Below, in pieces: positions 45,518 to 53,024 of a stretch of 64,000 nucleotides of DNA (positions are counted from its first letter, which is position 1; each line of letters opens with the position of its first letter). The DNA comes from Winkia neuii subsp. neuii DSM 8576 (GTDB lineage: Bacteria > Actinomycetota > Actinomycetes > Actinomycetales > Actinomycetaceae): positions 324,767 to 388,766 of the forward strand of contig NZ_ATUW01000001.1 in assembly GCF_000420405.1 (NCBI RefSeq), written 5' to 3'. The notes beneath the pieces were generated by a model. It was not told the origin of the DNA. It saw only the letters and a list, made by a program, of their open reading frames with translations, and did not search any database. The position numbers were made by a program, and so were the translations under genes.

Positions 45518-46837
45518 GTGGCAAAAAAGGCAGTACTACTAGATGACTTGGGGGTTACCCCTTTCTTGCGTCGCGTCACCCTGTTTTCTTCCGGAGGCCC
45601 TTTCCTGGAGGGCTACGTGTTGGGAATCGTAGGCATCGCCATGGTGAAGATGGTTCCCGATCTGAAACTTACGGACTCGCAGGTGGGGGCGATTGGTACG
45701 ATCGCCCTCGCCGGCCTGTTCGTAGGTGCCGTGCTGGGGGGTTGGGCTACCGACAAACTGGGGCGGCGAAAGATGTTTGTAATCGACGTTTTGGCAATCG
45801 CGGCCCTTTCCGTTGCGAATCTATTCGTGGCAGATGCATTTCAACTGATCGCCGTGCGTTTTCTGATTGGGGTCGCTATCGGGGCTGATTACCCGATTGC
45901 AACTTCGATGATTGCCGAATTTACTCCCCGTAGGTATAGAGCCATCTCTATGGGGTTCATAGCCGCGATCTGGTACGTGGGCGCGAACGTTTCCTACACC
46001 ATAGGCTACCTGGTGCTCGAGTGGAACAATGGCTGGCGGTGGGCACTGGCGTCCTCGCTAATTCCCTGCGTAATTATTTTGGTGGGCCGCTGGTCTATCC
46101 CCGAATCTCCCAGATGGCTGTATTCAAAGGGGCGCAAAGACGAGGCGGACCAAATCCTGTACCAAATTTTCGGCCAGCCCGTAATTTTGGAAGAAGAACC
46201 CGAAGAACGCACCCGTTTCAGTGAAATTTTCCGAGGAAGCTACCTGAAACGCATCCTGTTCGTAGGTTCCATTTGGTTGTGTCAGGCAATCCCAATGTTT
46301 GCGATTTACACCTACGGCCCCCAAATTATGGGTGCCTTTGGGTTTGGTTCTGGCAGGGGCGTGCTCATAGGCGAAACTATCGTGGGCACCTTCTTCCTGG
46401 TGGGCACTATTCCCGCAATGTTCTTGGCCGAGTGGATGGGACGCCGCCCTCTTATAATCTATTCTTTTGTGCTGATGACGGCAGCTATGGCGGTGCTCGG
46501 ATTCTACAAGGGCGCCCCCATAGCGGTGGTAATCGGCTGTTTTGCGGTGTACGCGATTTGTTCGGGCGGACCGGGCAATTTGCAATGGCTATACCCCAAC
46601 GAGTTGTTTCCTACCGAAGTGCGTGCCTCGGCTATGGGCGTGGCAATGGCGTTTAGCCGAATCGGCACCGTATTTTCGATCTACCTCCTGCCCGGCCTGA
46701 TCAATACCCGCGGTATTGAGGCCGTTATGCTGATGGGCGCGGGCATATCGGCGCTGGGTTGCCTGGTGTCCGTGCTCTTTGCCCCCGAGACGAAGGGGCT
46801 CACTCTTGCTGCAGCCAGCTCTATCGAGGGAAGGTAA
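45518..46837 (+). CDS. Second MFS transporter (sugar-porter/organic-acid type)
   Basis: 439 residues from GTG after AGAAGAGG. Twelve hydrophobic segments; motifs GGWATDKLGRRKMF (loop 2-3), RFLIGVAIGADYPIATSMIAEFTPRRYR (helix 4), WSIPESPRWLYSKGR, WLYPNELFPTEVRASAMGV and PETKGLTL are those of the sugar-porter/AAHS branch, which also carries organic acids and betaines. Different MFS branch from the first transporter in the cluster, so import and product export may be divided between them. Confidence 0.85.
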   Translation: MAKKAVLLDDLGVTPFLRRVTLFSSGGPFLEGYVLGIVGIAMVKMVPDLKLTDSQVGAIGTIALAGLFVGAVLGGWATDKLGRRKMFVIDVLAIAALSVANLFVADAFQLIAVRFLIGVAIGADYPIATSMIAEFTPRRYRAISMGFIAAIWYVGANVSYTIGYLVLEWNNGWRWALASSLIPCVIILVGRWSIPESPRWLYSKGRKDEADQILYQIFGQPVILEEEPEERTRFSEIFRGSYLKRILFVGSIWLCQAIPMFAIYTYGPQIMGAFGFGSGRGVLIGETIVGTFFLVGTIPAMFLAEWMGRRPLIIYSFVLMTAAMAVLGFYKGAPIAVVIGCFAVYAICSGGPGNLQWLYPNELFPTEVRASAMGVAMAFSRIGTVFSIYLLPGLINTRGIEAVMLMGAGISALGCLVSVLFAPETKGLTLAAASSIEGR

Positions 46838-46839
46838 AA

Positions 46840-47466
46840 ATGTACAGCATAGAAAAACATGTAGTTAGTTCTTACGACACGAATTGCTATTTTCTGAATA
46901 GCGAAAATGACACCCTTATTATTGATCCGGGCGATAATCCGCACCTGCTGTTAAAGGAGTTGCGTTTTAAAAACCCGGTGGCGATCGTGGTGACGCACTG
47001 CCACAGTGACCATATCAGCGCAATAAACGAGCTCGTTGCCGAGTATCCAATTCCCGTGTTGGTAGGCCAGGATGACCAGGCGGGGCTCGCCGATCCGCAC
47101 CTATCTGGTTCTGACGACGACGGTACCTATTATAAGGTTTCGGTTCCGACTCGCGGGCTTGCCGAGGGCGAAGTTATTTCTTGGGGGGATTCGTTACTTC
47201 AGGTGCTCCACACGCCGGGGCACACGCCCGGTTCCATCTGTCTGCTGGATTTTGAAAATAGGCGGCTTTTCACAGGTGACACTCTATTTGCGGGCTCCGT
47301 TGGACGCACTGATTTTGTGCGTGGGGATGCTGCTGCGATGAGGGCTACTTGCAAGCGGTTGGCGAGCTTGGATCCGGCTCTCACTGTGTTGCCGGGGCAC
47401 GGACCTTCCACTAGTTTAGAAATTGAGCAAAGGCTGAATCCATTTCTAAGCTCTTTTAGTAGCTAA
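46840..47466 (+). CDS. Metallo-beta-lactamase-fold hydrolase, glyoxalase II-like
   Basis: 208 residues from ATG at 46840, two bases after the MFS stop codon. Metal motif THCHSDH near 52-58, then HTPGHTPGSICLLD, TGDTLFAGSVGRTDF and LPGHGPST supply the remaining zinc ligands. Small enzymes of this type hydrolyse thioesters (hydroxyacyl-glutathione, acyl-CoA) or related bonds. Coupled to the cai-like genes, a thioesterase or detoxification role is possible. The E. coli cai operon has no homologue. Last gene of the first transcript; a 209-bp gap follows. Confidence 0.82.
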   Translation: MYSIEKHVVSSYDTNCYFLNSENDTLIIDPGDNPHLLLKELRFKNPVAIVVTHCHSDHISAINELVAEYPIPVLVGQDDQAGLADPHLSGSDDDGTYYKVSVPTRGLAEGEVISWGDSLLQVLHTPGHTPGSICLLDFENRRLFTGDTLFAGSVGRTDFVRGDAAAMRATCKRLASLDPALTVLPGHGPSTSLEIEQRLNPFLSSFSS

Positions 47467-47675
47467 AATAAATACCTAAATCTTTCCTCTAGGAATGTAG
47501 TGCAATCCTCAAAAAGAGCCTTCTACCTGGGCAAACGATATTTAATATTTCCGTCGAGAAATAAAAAGAAAATATGCTTTTTGGGGAGAAAGTCCTATTA
47601 AAAATAAATAATATGCGGTTTGATAAGAAGCAGCAAACAAAAGCGTATTCACTATTCCTGGAGGAGGAATAATAG
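47467..47675 (+). promoter_or_regulatory. AT-rich upstream region of fixABCX
   Basis: 209 bases, visibly richer in A+T than the genes, ending with the strong ribosome site GGAGGAGGA before fixA. It contains ATATTTAATATTT near 47538 and AAAAATAAATAATATG near 47599. The gap suggests that fixABCX has its own promoter, but several -10-like sequences occur and I cannot choose one. Confidence 0.4.
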
Positions 47676-48434
47676 ATGACTGTTGCGGTTGCTTATAAAT
47701 ATGCGGCAAACCCCCAGGACGCTAACGTCCGTTCTGATGGGTCCGTCGATTGGTCTCGCGCCAAGGCTGCCGTCAGCGACTACGATCCGGTAGCCGTTGA
47801 AGTTGGCCGAAAGCTGGCAGAGGCTGCCGGCGCGGAGCTCGTTGGCATTTCTGTCGGGGGCAAGAACCTGTCGTCTTCGATGGCGAAGAAGAACGCGATG
47901 TCCAAGGGGCTCGATCGCGGGGTAATCCTGTCGGACGACGCCACCGCATCCTGGAACGCTTCGAAGGTGGCCTCCGCCCTCGCCGAACTGGCCAAGAAGG
48001 AAGAGGCTGAAGTTGTTCTTACCGGCGATTCCTCCATTGACGAGGGAGTTGGCGTAATGAGCGCGTTGGTGGCGGGCTACCTGGGCTGGCCCTGCTTCCA
48101 AGAAGTCGTCTCCATTACTCCTGCCGACGGCGGCTACGAAATTGTGCAGGCCCACGGCGGTGGCACCCGAACCCTGACCGTGTCCGGCAACGTAGTTGTG
48201 TCTGTTGCCACTGATGCGGCCCCCGTCAAGGTTCCTTCAATGAAGGACATCCTGGCTGCCGGCAAGAAGCCGGTCGAGGTAGTTGCTGCCGACGGCGTCG
48301 AGGCCGCTCCGGTTGAACTGGAAATTACCGGCACCGAGAAGCCTGCCGCCAAGGACCGCAAGAACCAGGTGTTCAGCGGCGAAGAAGCTGTTTCCGAACT
48401 TGTTGGGGCACTGCGCTCCGAGGGCGTTCTGTAA
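47676..48434 (+). CDS. fixA: FixA, electron transfer flavoprotein beta-type subunit
   Basis: 252 residues. Aligns with E. coli FixA through SDGSVDWSRAKAAVSDYDPVAVE, GISVGGKNLSSSMAKKNAMSKGLDRGVILSDD, VVLTGDSSIDEGVGVMSALVAGYLGWP, PSMKDILAAGKKPVEV. Pairs with FixB to form the heterodimeric flavoprotein that in the carnitine system feeds electrons to CaiA; in nitrogen fixers FixABCX bifurcates electrons from NADH. First of four contiguous fix genes. Confidence 0.93.
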   Translation: MTVAVAYKYAANPQDANVRSDGSVDWSRAKAAVSDYDPVAVEVGRKLAEAAGAELVGISVGGKNLSSSMAKKNAMSKGLDRGVILSDDATASWNASKVASALAELAKKEEAEVVLTGDSSIDEGVGVMSALVAGYLGWPCFQEVVSITPADGGYEIVQAHGGGTRTLTVSGNVVVSVATDAAPVKVPSMKDILAAGKKPVEVVAADGVEAAPVELEITGTEKPAAKDRKNQVFSGEEAVSELVGALRSEGVL

Positions 48435-48452
48435 GGGAAGGATTTACTCAAA

Positions 48453-49319
48453 ATGGCAAACGCATGGGTTATCGCGGCAGAATCGCACGTCGCAAAGCTA
48501 ATCGAACTTGGTAAGAGCGTTGGCGGCACTGTTACCGTCGTTACCGTCGGCGACGTAAAAGTTGCGGGCGCAGATAAGGTTTTGAACATCGCCCTGGCGG
48601 AAGGCATTCCGGCTGAGGCTGCAGCGCCGGCAGTCGCGCAGGCGATCACCGCCCAGGCTGGGGACGTCGTTTTGGCGGCTTCCCGCCCGGTTGAGAAGGT
48701 GCTGGCTGGTGCCGTAGCGGCCAAGTTGAACGCCCCGGTGCTGACCTCCCCAATCGAAATTGGCGAGGGCACTGCGAAGGTTTCGCGTTACGGCGGCATC
48801 TCGGCCGAAACCGTCTCCTACTCCGGCCCGGCCGTTTTTATTGCCGAGGGCGGCGCTGACGCAGCCGGCGAAGAGGCAAGCGAAGCAGTTGAATTCACTG
48901 GCTTCGACGCCAAGGTCACCGCTGTTGCAGAATCTTCCACCGCCCAGGCCAACCTGGGTGATGCTCGTAAGATCGTGTCCGTAGGACGCGGTTTCAAGGC
49001 GGAAGAGGACCTGCAACTGGCCCGCGATCTGGCAAGCGCAATTGGTGCAGAGCTCGGCTGCTCCCGTCCGGTGGCGGAAGGCTCCGGCTGGTTGGGACGC
49101 GACCGCTACGTAGGCGTGTCTGGCCAGACCGTATCCCCCGACCTCTACCTGGCAGTGGGCATCTCGGGGCAGATCCAGCACACCGCTGGCATGGATTCCT
49201 CGAAGGTTGTTGTGGCAATCAACTCCGACAAGGATGCCCCCATCTTCGCCAAGGCAGACTATGGAATCGTCGGTGACCTGTACGAGGTTCTGCCGGCCCT
49301 AACCGAGGCAGTTCGATAA
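48453..49319 (+). CDS. fixB: FixB, electron transfer flavoprotein alpha-type subunit
   Basis: 288 residues. The C-terminal FAD domain is close to E. coli Fix[97 protein letters not shown]. The N-terminal domain is shorter and more diverged than in enterobacteria. 18 bases after fixA and 4 bases before fixC. Confidence 0.94.
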   Translation: MANAWVIAAESHVAKLIELGKSVGGTVTVVTVGDVKVAGADKVLNIALAEGIPAEAAAPAVAQAITAQAGDVVLAASRPVEKVLAGAVAAKLNAPVLTSPIEIGEGTAKVSRYGGISAETVSYSGPAVFIAEGGADAAGEEASEAVEFTGFDAKVTAVAESSTAQANLGDARKIVSVGRGFKAEEDLQLARDLASAIGAELGCSRPVAEGSGWLGRDRYVGVSGQTVSPDLYLAVGISGQIQHTAGMDSSKVVVAINSDKDAPIFAKADYGIVGDLYEVLPALTEAVR

Positions 49320-49323
49320 ATCT

Positions 49324-50622
49324 ATGACCGAAGAAGAGTACGACTTTGATGCCATCGTCATCGGTGGCGGAATCTCGGGTGCGGTTTGCGCCTACCTGCT
49401 CGCCAGCCAGGAAAAGGAAGTCCTGCTGATTGAGCGCGGGGTAGAACCTGGCTCGAAGAACCTCTCCGGCGGTGTATTCTACTGCCGCGTAATGCAGGAA
49501 ATCTTCCCGAACTTCTTGGAAGAAGCCCCGATTGAACGCAAGATTACTCGAAATTGCATCTCCTTCTTGAACGAGCAATCTGCCGTAAACGTGGACTACT
49601 GGGATGGGCGGCTAGCTGAGCCTGTAAACGCGGTCACTGTACTCCGCGCAAAGTTTGACCCGTGGCTGTCGCAACAGTGCGAGGAAGCGGGCGTGACCGT
49701 GATGCCTGGCATCAAGGTCGACTCTTTGGTCAAGGAAGACGGCCGCTATGTTGGGGTTCGTGCAGGCGAGGACGAACTGAAGGCCCGTGTGATCATCGCG
49801 GCCGACGGCGTGAACTCGTTCATTTCTAAGGACGAAGGCCTGCGCGGACGCGAACCCAAGGAAAACTTGGCAGTGGGCGTCAAATCTGTGATCCAACTGG
49901 GTGAGGAGCGCATTCGCGAACGCTTCAACCTGACCGGGGACGAGGGCGCCGCCTACGCCATAGTGGGCGATTGCACCGAAGGTGTTGCCGGGGGTGGATT
50001 CATGTACACGAACAAAGAATCCGTTTCCATCGGCATAGTGGCTCGCCTAGATGACATCGAAAAGAAGGGCAAATCTTCCTCAGATCTGCATGACCACTTC
50101 CTGTCTCATCCGGCGATCGCCCCCTTCCTAAGGGATGGGGAACTACTCGAATACGGCTGCCACCTGGTAGCCGAGGGCGGCGCTAAAATGCAGCACGATC
50201 TGGTCCACCCAGGTCTGCTCGTTATCGGCGATGCCGCAGGCTTCACCCTGAACACCGGTTTCACCGTGCGGGGCATGGACCTGGCCGCAGGCAGCGCACA
50301 GGCAGCAGCTCGAGCCGTAATTTCCGCCCTCGACAAGAAAGACTATTCGAAGGAAGCGCTCTCCGCCTACATAACCGAATATGAATCTATGTTCGTTGGC
50401 AAGGACATGAAGACCTACGCCGGTGCACCCGAATTCCTCGAGAACGACGAGATGTATGGGCAAGTTGGCGAACTGGTCGCGAACGTCCTCTACGGCGTTT
50501 ACAACCACGACCTGACCCCGCGCAAACACTTGGTGAAGGTTGCCTGGGATGCTTTCAAGGAATCGCCACTGAAACTAACTAAGCTAGCGAAGATCGCCGT
50601 ACAAGGTATGAGGTCGATGTAA
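49324..50622 (+). CDS. fixC: FixC, FAD-dependent oxidoreductase (ETF:quinone oxidoreductase family)
   Basis: 432 residues. FAD-binding AIVIGGGISGAVCAYLLASQEKEVLLIERG near 10-40, SKNLSGGVFYCRVMQEIFPNF, ADGVNSFISK near 160, GGGFMYTNKESVSIGIV near 220, LLVIGDAAGFTLNTGFTVRGMDLAAGSA near 300. Same order and length as E. coli FixC. In FixABCX it links the flavoprotein FixAB with FixX and the quinone pool at the membrane. Confidence 0.95.
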   Translation: MTEEEYDFDAIVIGGGISGAVCAYLLASQEKEVLLIERGVEPGSKNLSGGVFYCRVMQEIFPNFLEEAPIERKITRNCISFLNEQSAVNVDYWDGRLAEPVNAVTVLRAKFDPWLSQQCEEAGVTVMPGIKVDSLVKEDGRYVGVRAGEDELKARVIIAADGVNSFISKDEGLRGREPKENLAVGVKSVIQLGEERIRERFNLTGDEGAAYAIVGDCTEGVAGGGFMYTNKESVSIGIVARLDDIEKKGKSSSDLHDHFLSHPAIAPFLRDGELLEYGCHLVAEGGAKMQHDLVHPGLLVIGDAAGFTLNTGFTVRGMDLAAGSAQAAARAVISALDKKDYSKEALSAYITEYESMFVGKDMKTYAGAPEFLENDEMYGQVGELVANVLYGVYNHDLTPRKHLVKVAWDAFKESPLKLTKLAKIAVQGMRSM

Positions 50623-50919
50623 ATGGAAGAATACATTGGGGGAACCGTTCCGGACCGTCTGGCAAGGAACGTCTACGAGATCGACGAGGGCAACCCGCAC
50701 ATTGAGGTAAACCAAGAGATCGCCAAGGCCACGGGCACAGGCAAACTGTTGGTGCGCATATGTCCCGCCCACGTCTATTCAGAAGAAGAAAACGGGGATA
50801 TTGCCGTGGAATATGCGGCCTGCCTAGAGTGCGGTACTTGCCGCGCGGTAGCCGCGCCCGGTGCTTTGACCTGGCACTACCCTCAGTCCTCCATGGGCAT
50901 CATGTTCCGCGAAGGCTAA
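50623..50919 (+). CDS. fixX: FixX, ferredoxin-like protein
   Basis: 98 residues; ATG directly follows the fixC stop. Iron-sulfur ligands: Cys in RICPAHVY and three cysteines in AACLECGTCRAV, the FixX pattern for a 4Fe-4S cluster. The C-terminus WHYPQSSMGIMFREG matches E. coli FixX. Forms the FixCX module that corresponds to the two parts of mammalian ETF:quinone oxidoreductase. Last gene of the fix operon. Confidence 0.95.
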   Translation: MEEYIGGTVPDRLARNVYEIDEGNPHIEVNQEIAKATGTGKLLVRICPAHVYSEEENGDIAVEYAACLECGTCRAVAAPGALTWHYPQSSMGIMFREG

Positions 50920-50928
50920 GGTAAAGAT

Positions 50929-50964
50929 AGACTGGACCCGGCCCCCTTGGGGTCGGGCCAATCT
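50929..50964 (+). terminator. Imperfect GC-rich hairpin after fixX
   Basis: AGACTGGACCCGG and its partner CGGGCCAATCT, with an inner CCCC-TT-GGGG stem, form a long hairpin with small internal loops. Only a weak T-rich stretch follows (TAGTATTTG). Ten bases after the fixX stop; the likely end of the fix transcript, though it may be partly permissive. Confidence 0.5.
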
Positions 50965-51001
50965 AGTATTTGGGCACAAAAGTGCCAGAAAGTGGGGGCA
51001 A

Positions 51002-52189
51002 GTGGCAGTCGATAAGTCAGCAATTCTAGTTGCCCACGAGATCGTAAGGCGGGGTCCGCTTGGGCGTTTAGAACTGGCTCGGGCACTTGGGCTTTCCCCG
51101 GCTTCCCTTACTCGCATCGCTAAACAGCTCATCTATTTGGGCATTGCCGAGGAGGCTAAATCCCACCCTGAACTGGATCGCGGCGAAGATCGTGCGTCTA
51201 AGACTCTGGGGCGGCCGGTTACTAATATTCGAGTGCGTGCGGGCATTTTGTTTGCCGGCATTTTGCTTTACGAGGGCGGCGCCACGGTGGCGTTGGTCGA
51301 TTCAACTGGGCGCACGCGTTATTCGCACACAGAACACACTGATACTTCTTCGCCTGAGGCTATAGCTGCGCTCGTAGATCGACTGCTGAGCTCTGCCGAG
51401 GCGGCGGCTGCAAACGAATCTATTGAGGCGGCCGTGATTGCCCTCGATGGAATTGTTAGTCGCGACGGGTACGTTACTTCGTCTGCGGCTTTGTCTATGC
51501 AAGATGTCGACTTGTCGAAGTATGTCGACCCGCGCCTGTACCCCACCTGGTTTTCCAACGACGCCGATGCCCTCTCTCAGGGGGAGCTGTGGTTTGGGAT
51601 CGGCAGGCAGGTCGACGATTTTGCGGTACTCACTACGGGGGCTACGGTTCGCCACGCGATTGTGCGTTCGGGGAAGCTGCTCAGCAGTGACGACGGGGGG
51701 CATAGGCGCATTGCCCACATGCCACTTTCGGGTGGGAGCGGAATCTGTTCGCTCGGGCACCGCGGCTGTGTTTCTACTGCACTTACCGTCCAGTCGTTGC
51801 GTTCGCGGGTGGCGTGGGCTCAGCCTGATCTGAAGCAAAACGACTTGAGTAATGACGAATTTATTGCGCTATTGCGCCGCCGGCTCGAGGCCGAAGACCC
51901 AGCCCTAACTCAAATCCTTTGCGGCTTCGAACATAGTTTGCACAAGGCTGTTACCGTGGTCGCCTCGGTTGCCATGGTTTCGGACGTGGTCTTGTGTGGT
52001 GCGCTTGCTGCAATTGCTGAATGGCCCGAAATGGAGTTCGCTAAGGAACTTGCTGAATTTCTCGGCCCCAACATAGACCCGATCCGGGTGCACGTGCGCA
52101 AGGGGGGCTATGCTAATTGGGCTGCCGGGGCCGGGGCAGTCGCAATAGACTGTTGGATCCGCAGGCTTGTCGAGAAGGCTACCCAGTAG
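51002..52189 (+). CDS. ROK-family transcriptional regulator with degenerate zinc motif
   Basis: 395 residues from GTG after GTGGGGGCAA. N-terminal winged helix (about 10-60: VRRGPLGRLELARALGLSPASLTRIAKQLIYLGIAEE) and a ROK domain: ALDGIVSRDGYVTSSAALS, WFSNDADALSQGELWFG, RRIAHMPLSGGSGICSLGHRGCVS. The ROK zinc site normally reads CxCGxxGC; here the second Cys is Leu (CSLGHRGC), and the kinase phosphate loop DxGGT is absent, so it is a regulator, not a kinase. It follows fixX on the same strand, making it a candidate local regulator of the cai-like and fix genes or of an unlinked sugar system. Confidence 0.8.
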   Translation: MAVDKSAILVAHEIVRRGPLGRLELARALGLSPASLTRIAKQLIYLGIAEEAKSHPELDRGEDRASKTLGRPVTNIRVRAGILFAGILLYEGGATVALVDSTGRTRYSHTEHTDTSSPEAIAALVDRLLSSAEAAAANESIEAAVIALDGIVSRDGYVTSSAALSMQDVDLSKYVDPRLYPTWFSNDADALSQGELWFGIGRQVDDFAVLTTGATVRHAIVRSGKLLSSDDGGHRRIAHMPLSGGSGICSLGHRGCVSTALTVQSLRSRVAWAQPDLKQNDLSNDEFIALLRRRLEAEDPALTQILCGFEHSLHKAVTVVASVAMVSDVVLCGALAAIAEWPEMEFAKELAEFLGPNIDPIRVHVRKGGYANWAAGAGAVAIDCWIRRLVEKATQ

Positions 52190-52196
52190 GTGCGTT

Positions 52197-52904
52197 ATGT
52201 CGAAACACTCTAATTTGAAGGCTCTGCTAGGCATCCTGATCCTGCTTGGCGTACTTGCCGTAGGGGCAGATCGCGGGGGCGTCGCCCTCGCCCAACATTT
52301 GGGGCAGTCGAAGTTGGCGGATTATGGGGCCACTGACCCACAGGTGAAGGTTCACGATTTGCCGGCGCTTCAGAACTTGGTGCGTACCAAGGTTGATTCG
52401 GCTACGGCTACGGCCTCGTCGATCGAGGTTCCCATAACCCTTGGCGAGCAAAGGGACACCCTAACTTTGCGTAACGTCACTGTGGATGCCAGGGGCCTAA
52501 CGTATAAGCCGCTCACCGAGGTGAAGAAGGCCGATTTCAAGTTCCTTTTGCCGGACTCTCAGATCCAGAAGGTAATAAAGGCTAAGGGGTACGACTTGAA
52601 GGTGCACTCCACAACGAAAAATGTGGGTGTTTCCGGGACCTTGATGGGTATTGACGTAACCGGGAAGCTTGAACCGGGTGTTGGGGCGCCCACTGCCGAC
52701 GGCAAACCCCAGATTGACTTCGCCCTCACCGGTGTGGATGTTGACCTCGCCGGCCTCGGTGGGGCACTTGGCTCCGGTGCGTTCGAGGGCAAATATCATC
52801 TGCCGCTCAACGATTTGCCAGCTGGAACTAGTTTGAAGTCGGTAAAACCCACTAGCGGTGGGGTGCAGGTGGAGGGGTCGCTCACTAACTTCCAGCTTCA
52901 GTAA
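52197..52904 (+). CDS. DUF2993 (LmeA-like) exported or membrane-anchored protein
   Basis: 235 residues from ATG at 52197, seven bases after the ROK gene. An N-terminal hydrophobic segment (about 9-25) without lipobox is followed by a beta-rich domain with repeating pattern VHDLPALQNLVRTKVDSATATASSIEV and ALTGVDVDLAGLGGALGSG, as in DUF2993 proteins of actinobacteria; one mycobacterial member, LmeA, binds lipids and affects lipomannan elongation. A lipid-binding role at the outer face of the membrane is inference. Confidence 0.7.
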   Translation: MSKHSNLKALLGILILLGVLAVGADRGGVALAQHLGQSKLADYGATDPQVKVHDLPALQNLVRTKVDSATATASSIEVPITLGEQRDTLTLRNVTVDARGLTYKPLTEVKKADFKFLLPDSQIQKVIKAKGYDLKVHSTTKNVGVSGTLMGIDVTGKLEPGVGAPTADGKPQIDFALTGVDVDLAGLGGALGSGAFEGKYHLPLNDLPAGTSLKSVKPTSGGVQVEGSLTNFQLQ

Positions 52905-52905
52905 T

Positions 52906-52930
52906 GAGCGGGCCGGGTGCGCTCGTTTTT
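52906..52930 (+). terminator. Terminator-like hairpin after the DUF2993 gene
   Basis: GAGCG (52906-52910) and CGCTC (52920-52924), nine-base GC-rich loop, then GTTTTT. Directly after the stop codon. Confidence 0.55.
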
Positions 52931-53024
52931 CCTCAGACCTTTCTAGGCAGGCGGATAAGCGTCCTCTAGACGGGGAAACGTTTATCCTAGTATTGGCTTA
53001 GCAGTTTAGGTTTTTGAGGTTATT

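Noticed and set aside
47676..50919. FixABCX as part of a nitrogen-fixation system
   Set aside because: No nitrogenase or nif genes are in view, and sequences and neighbours match the carnitine-type fix genes.
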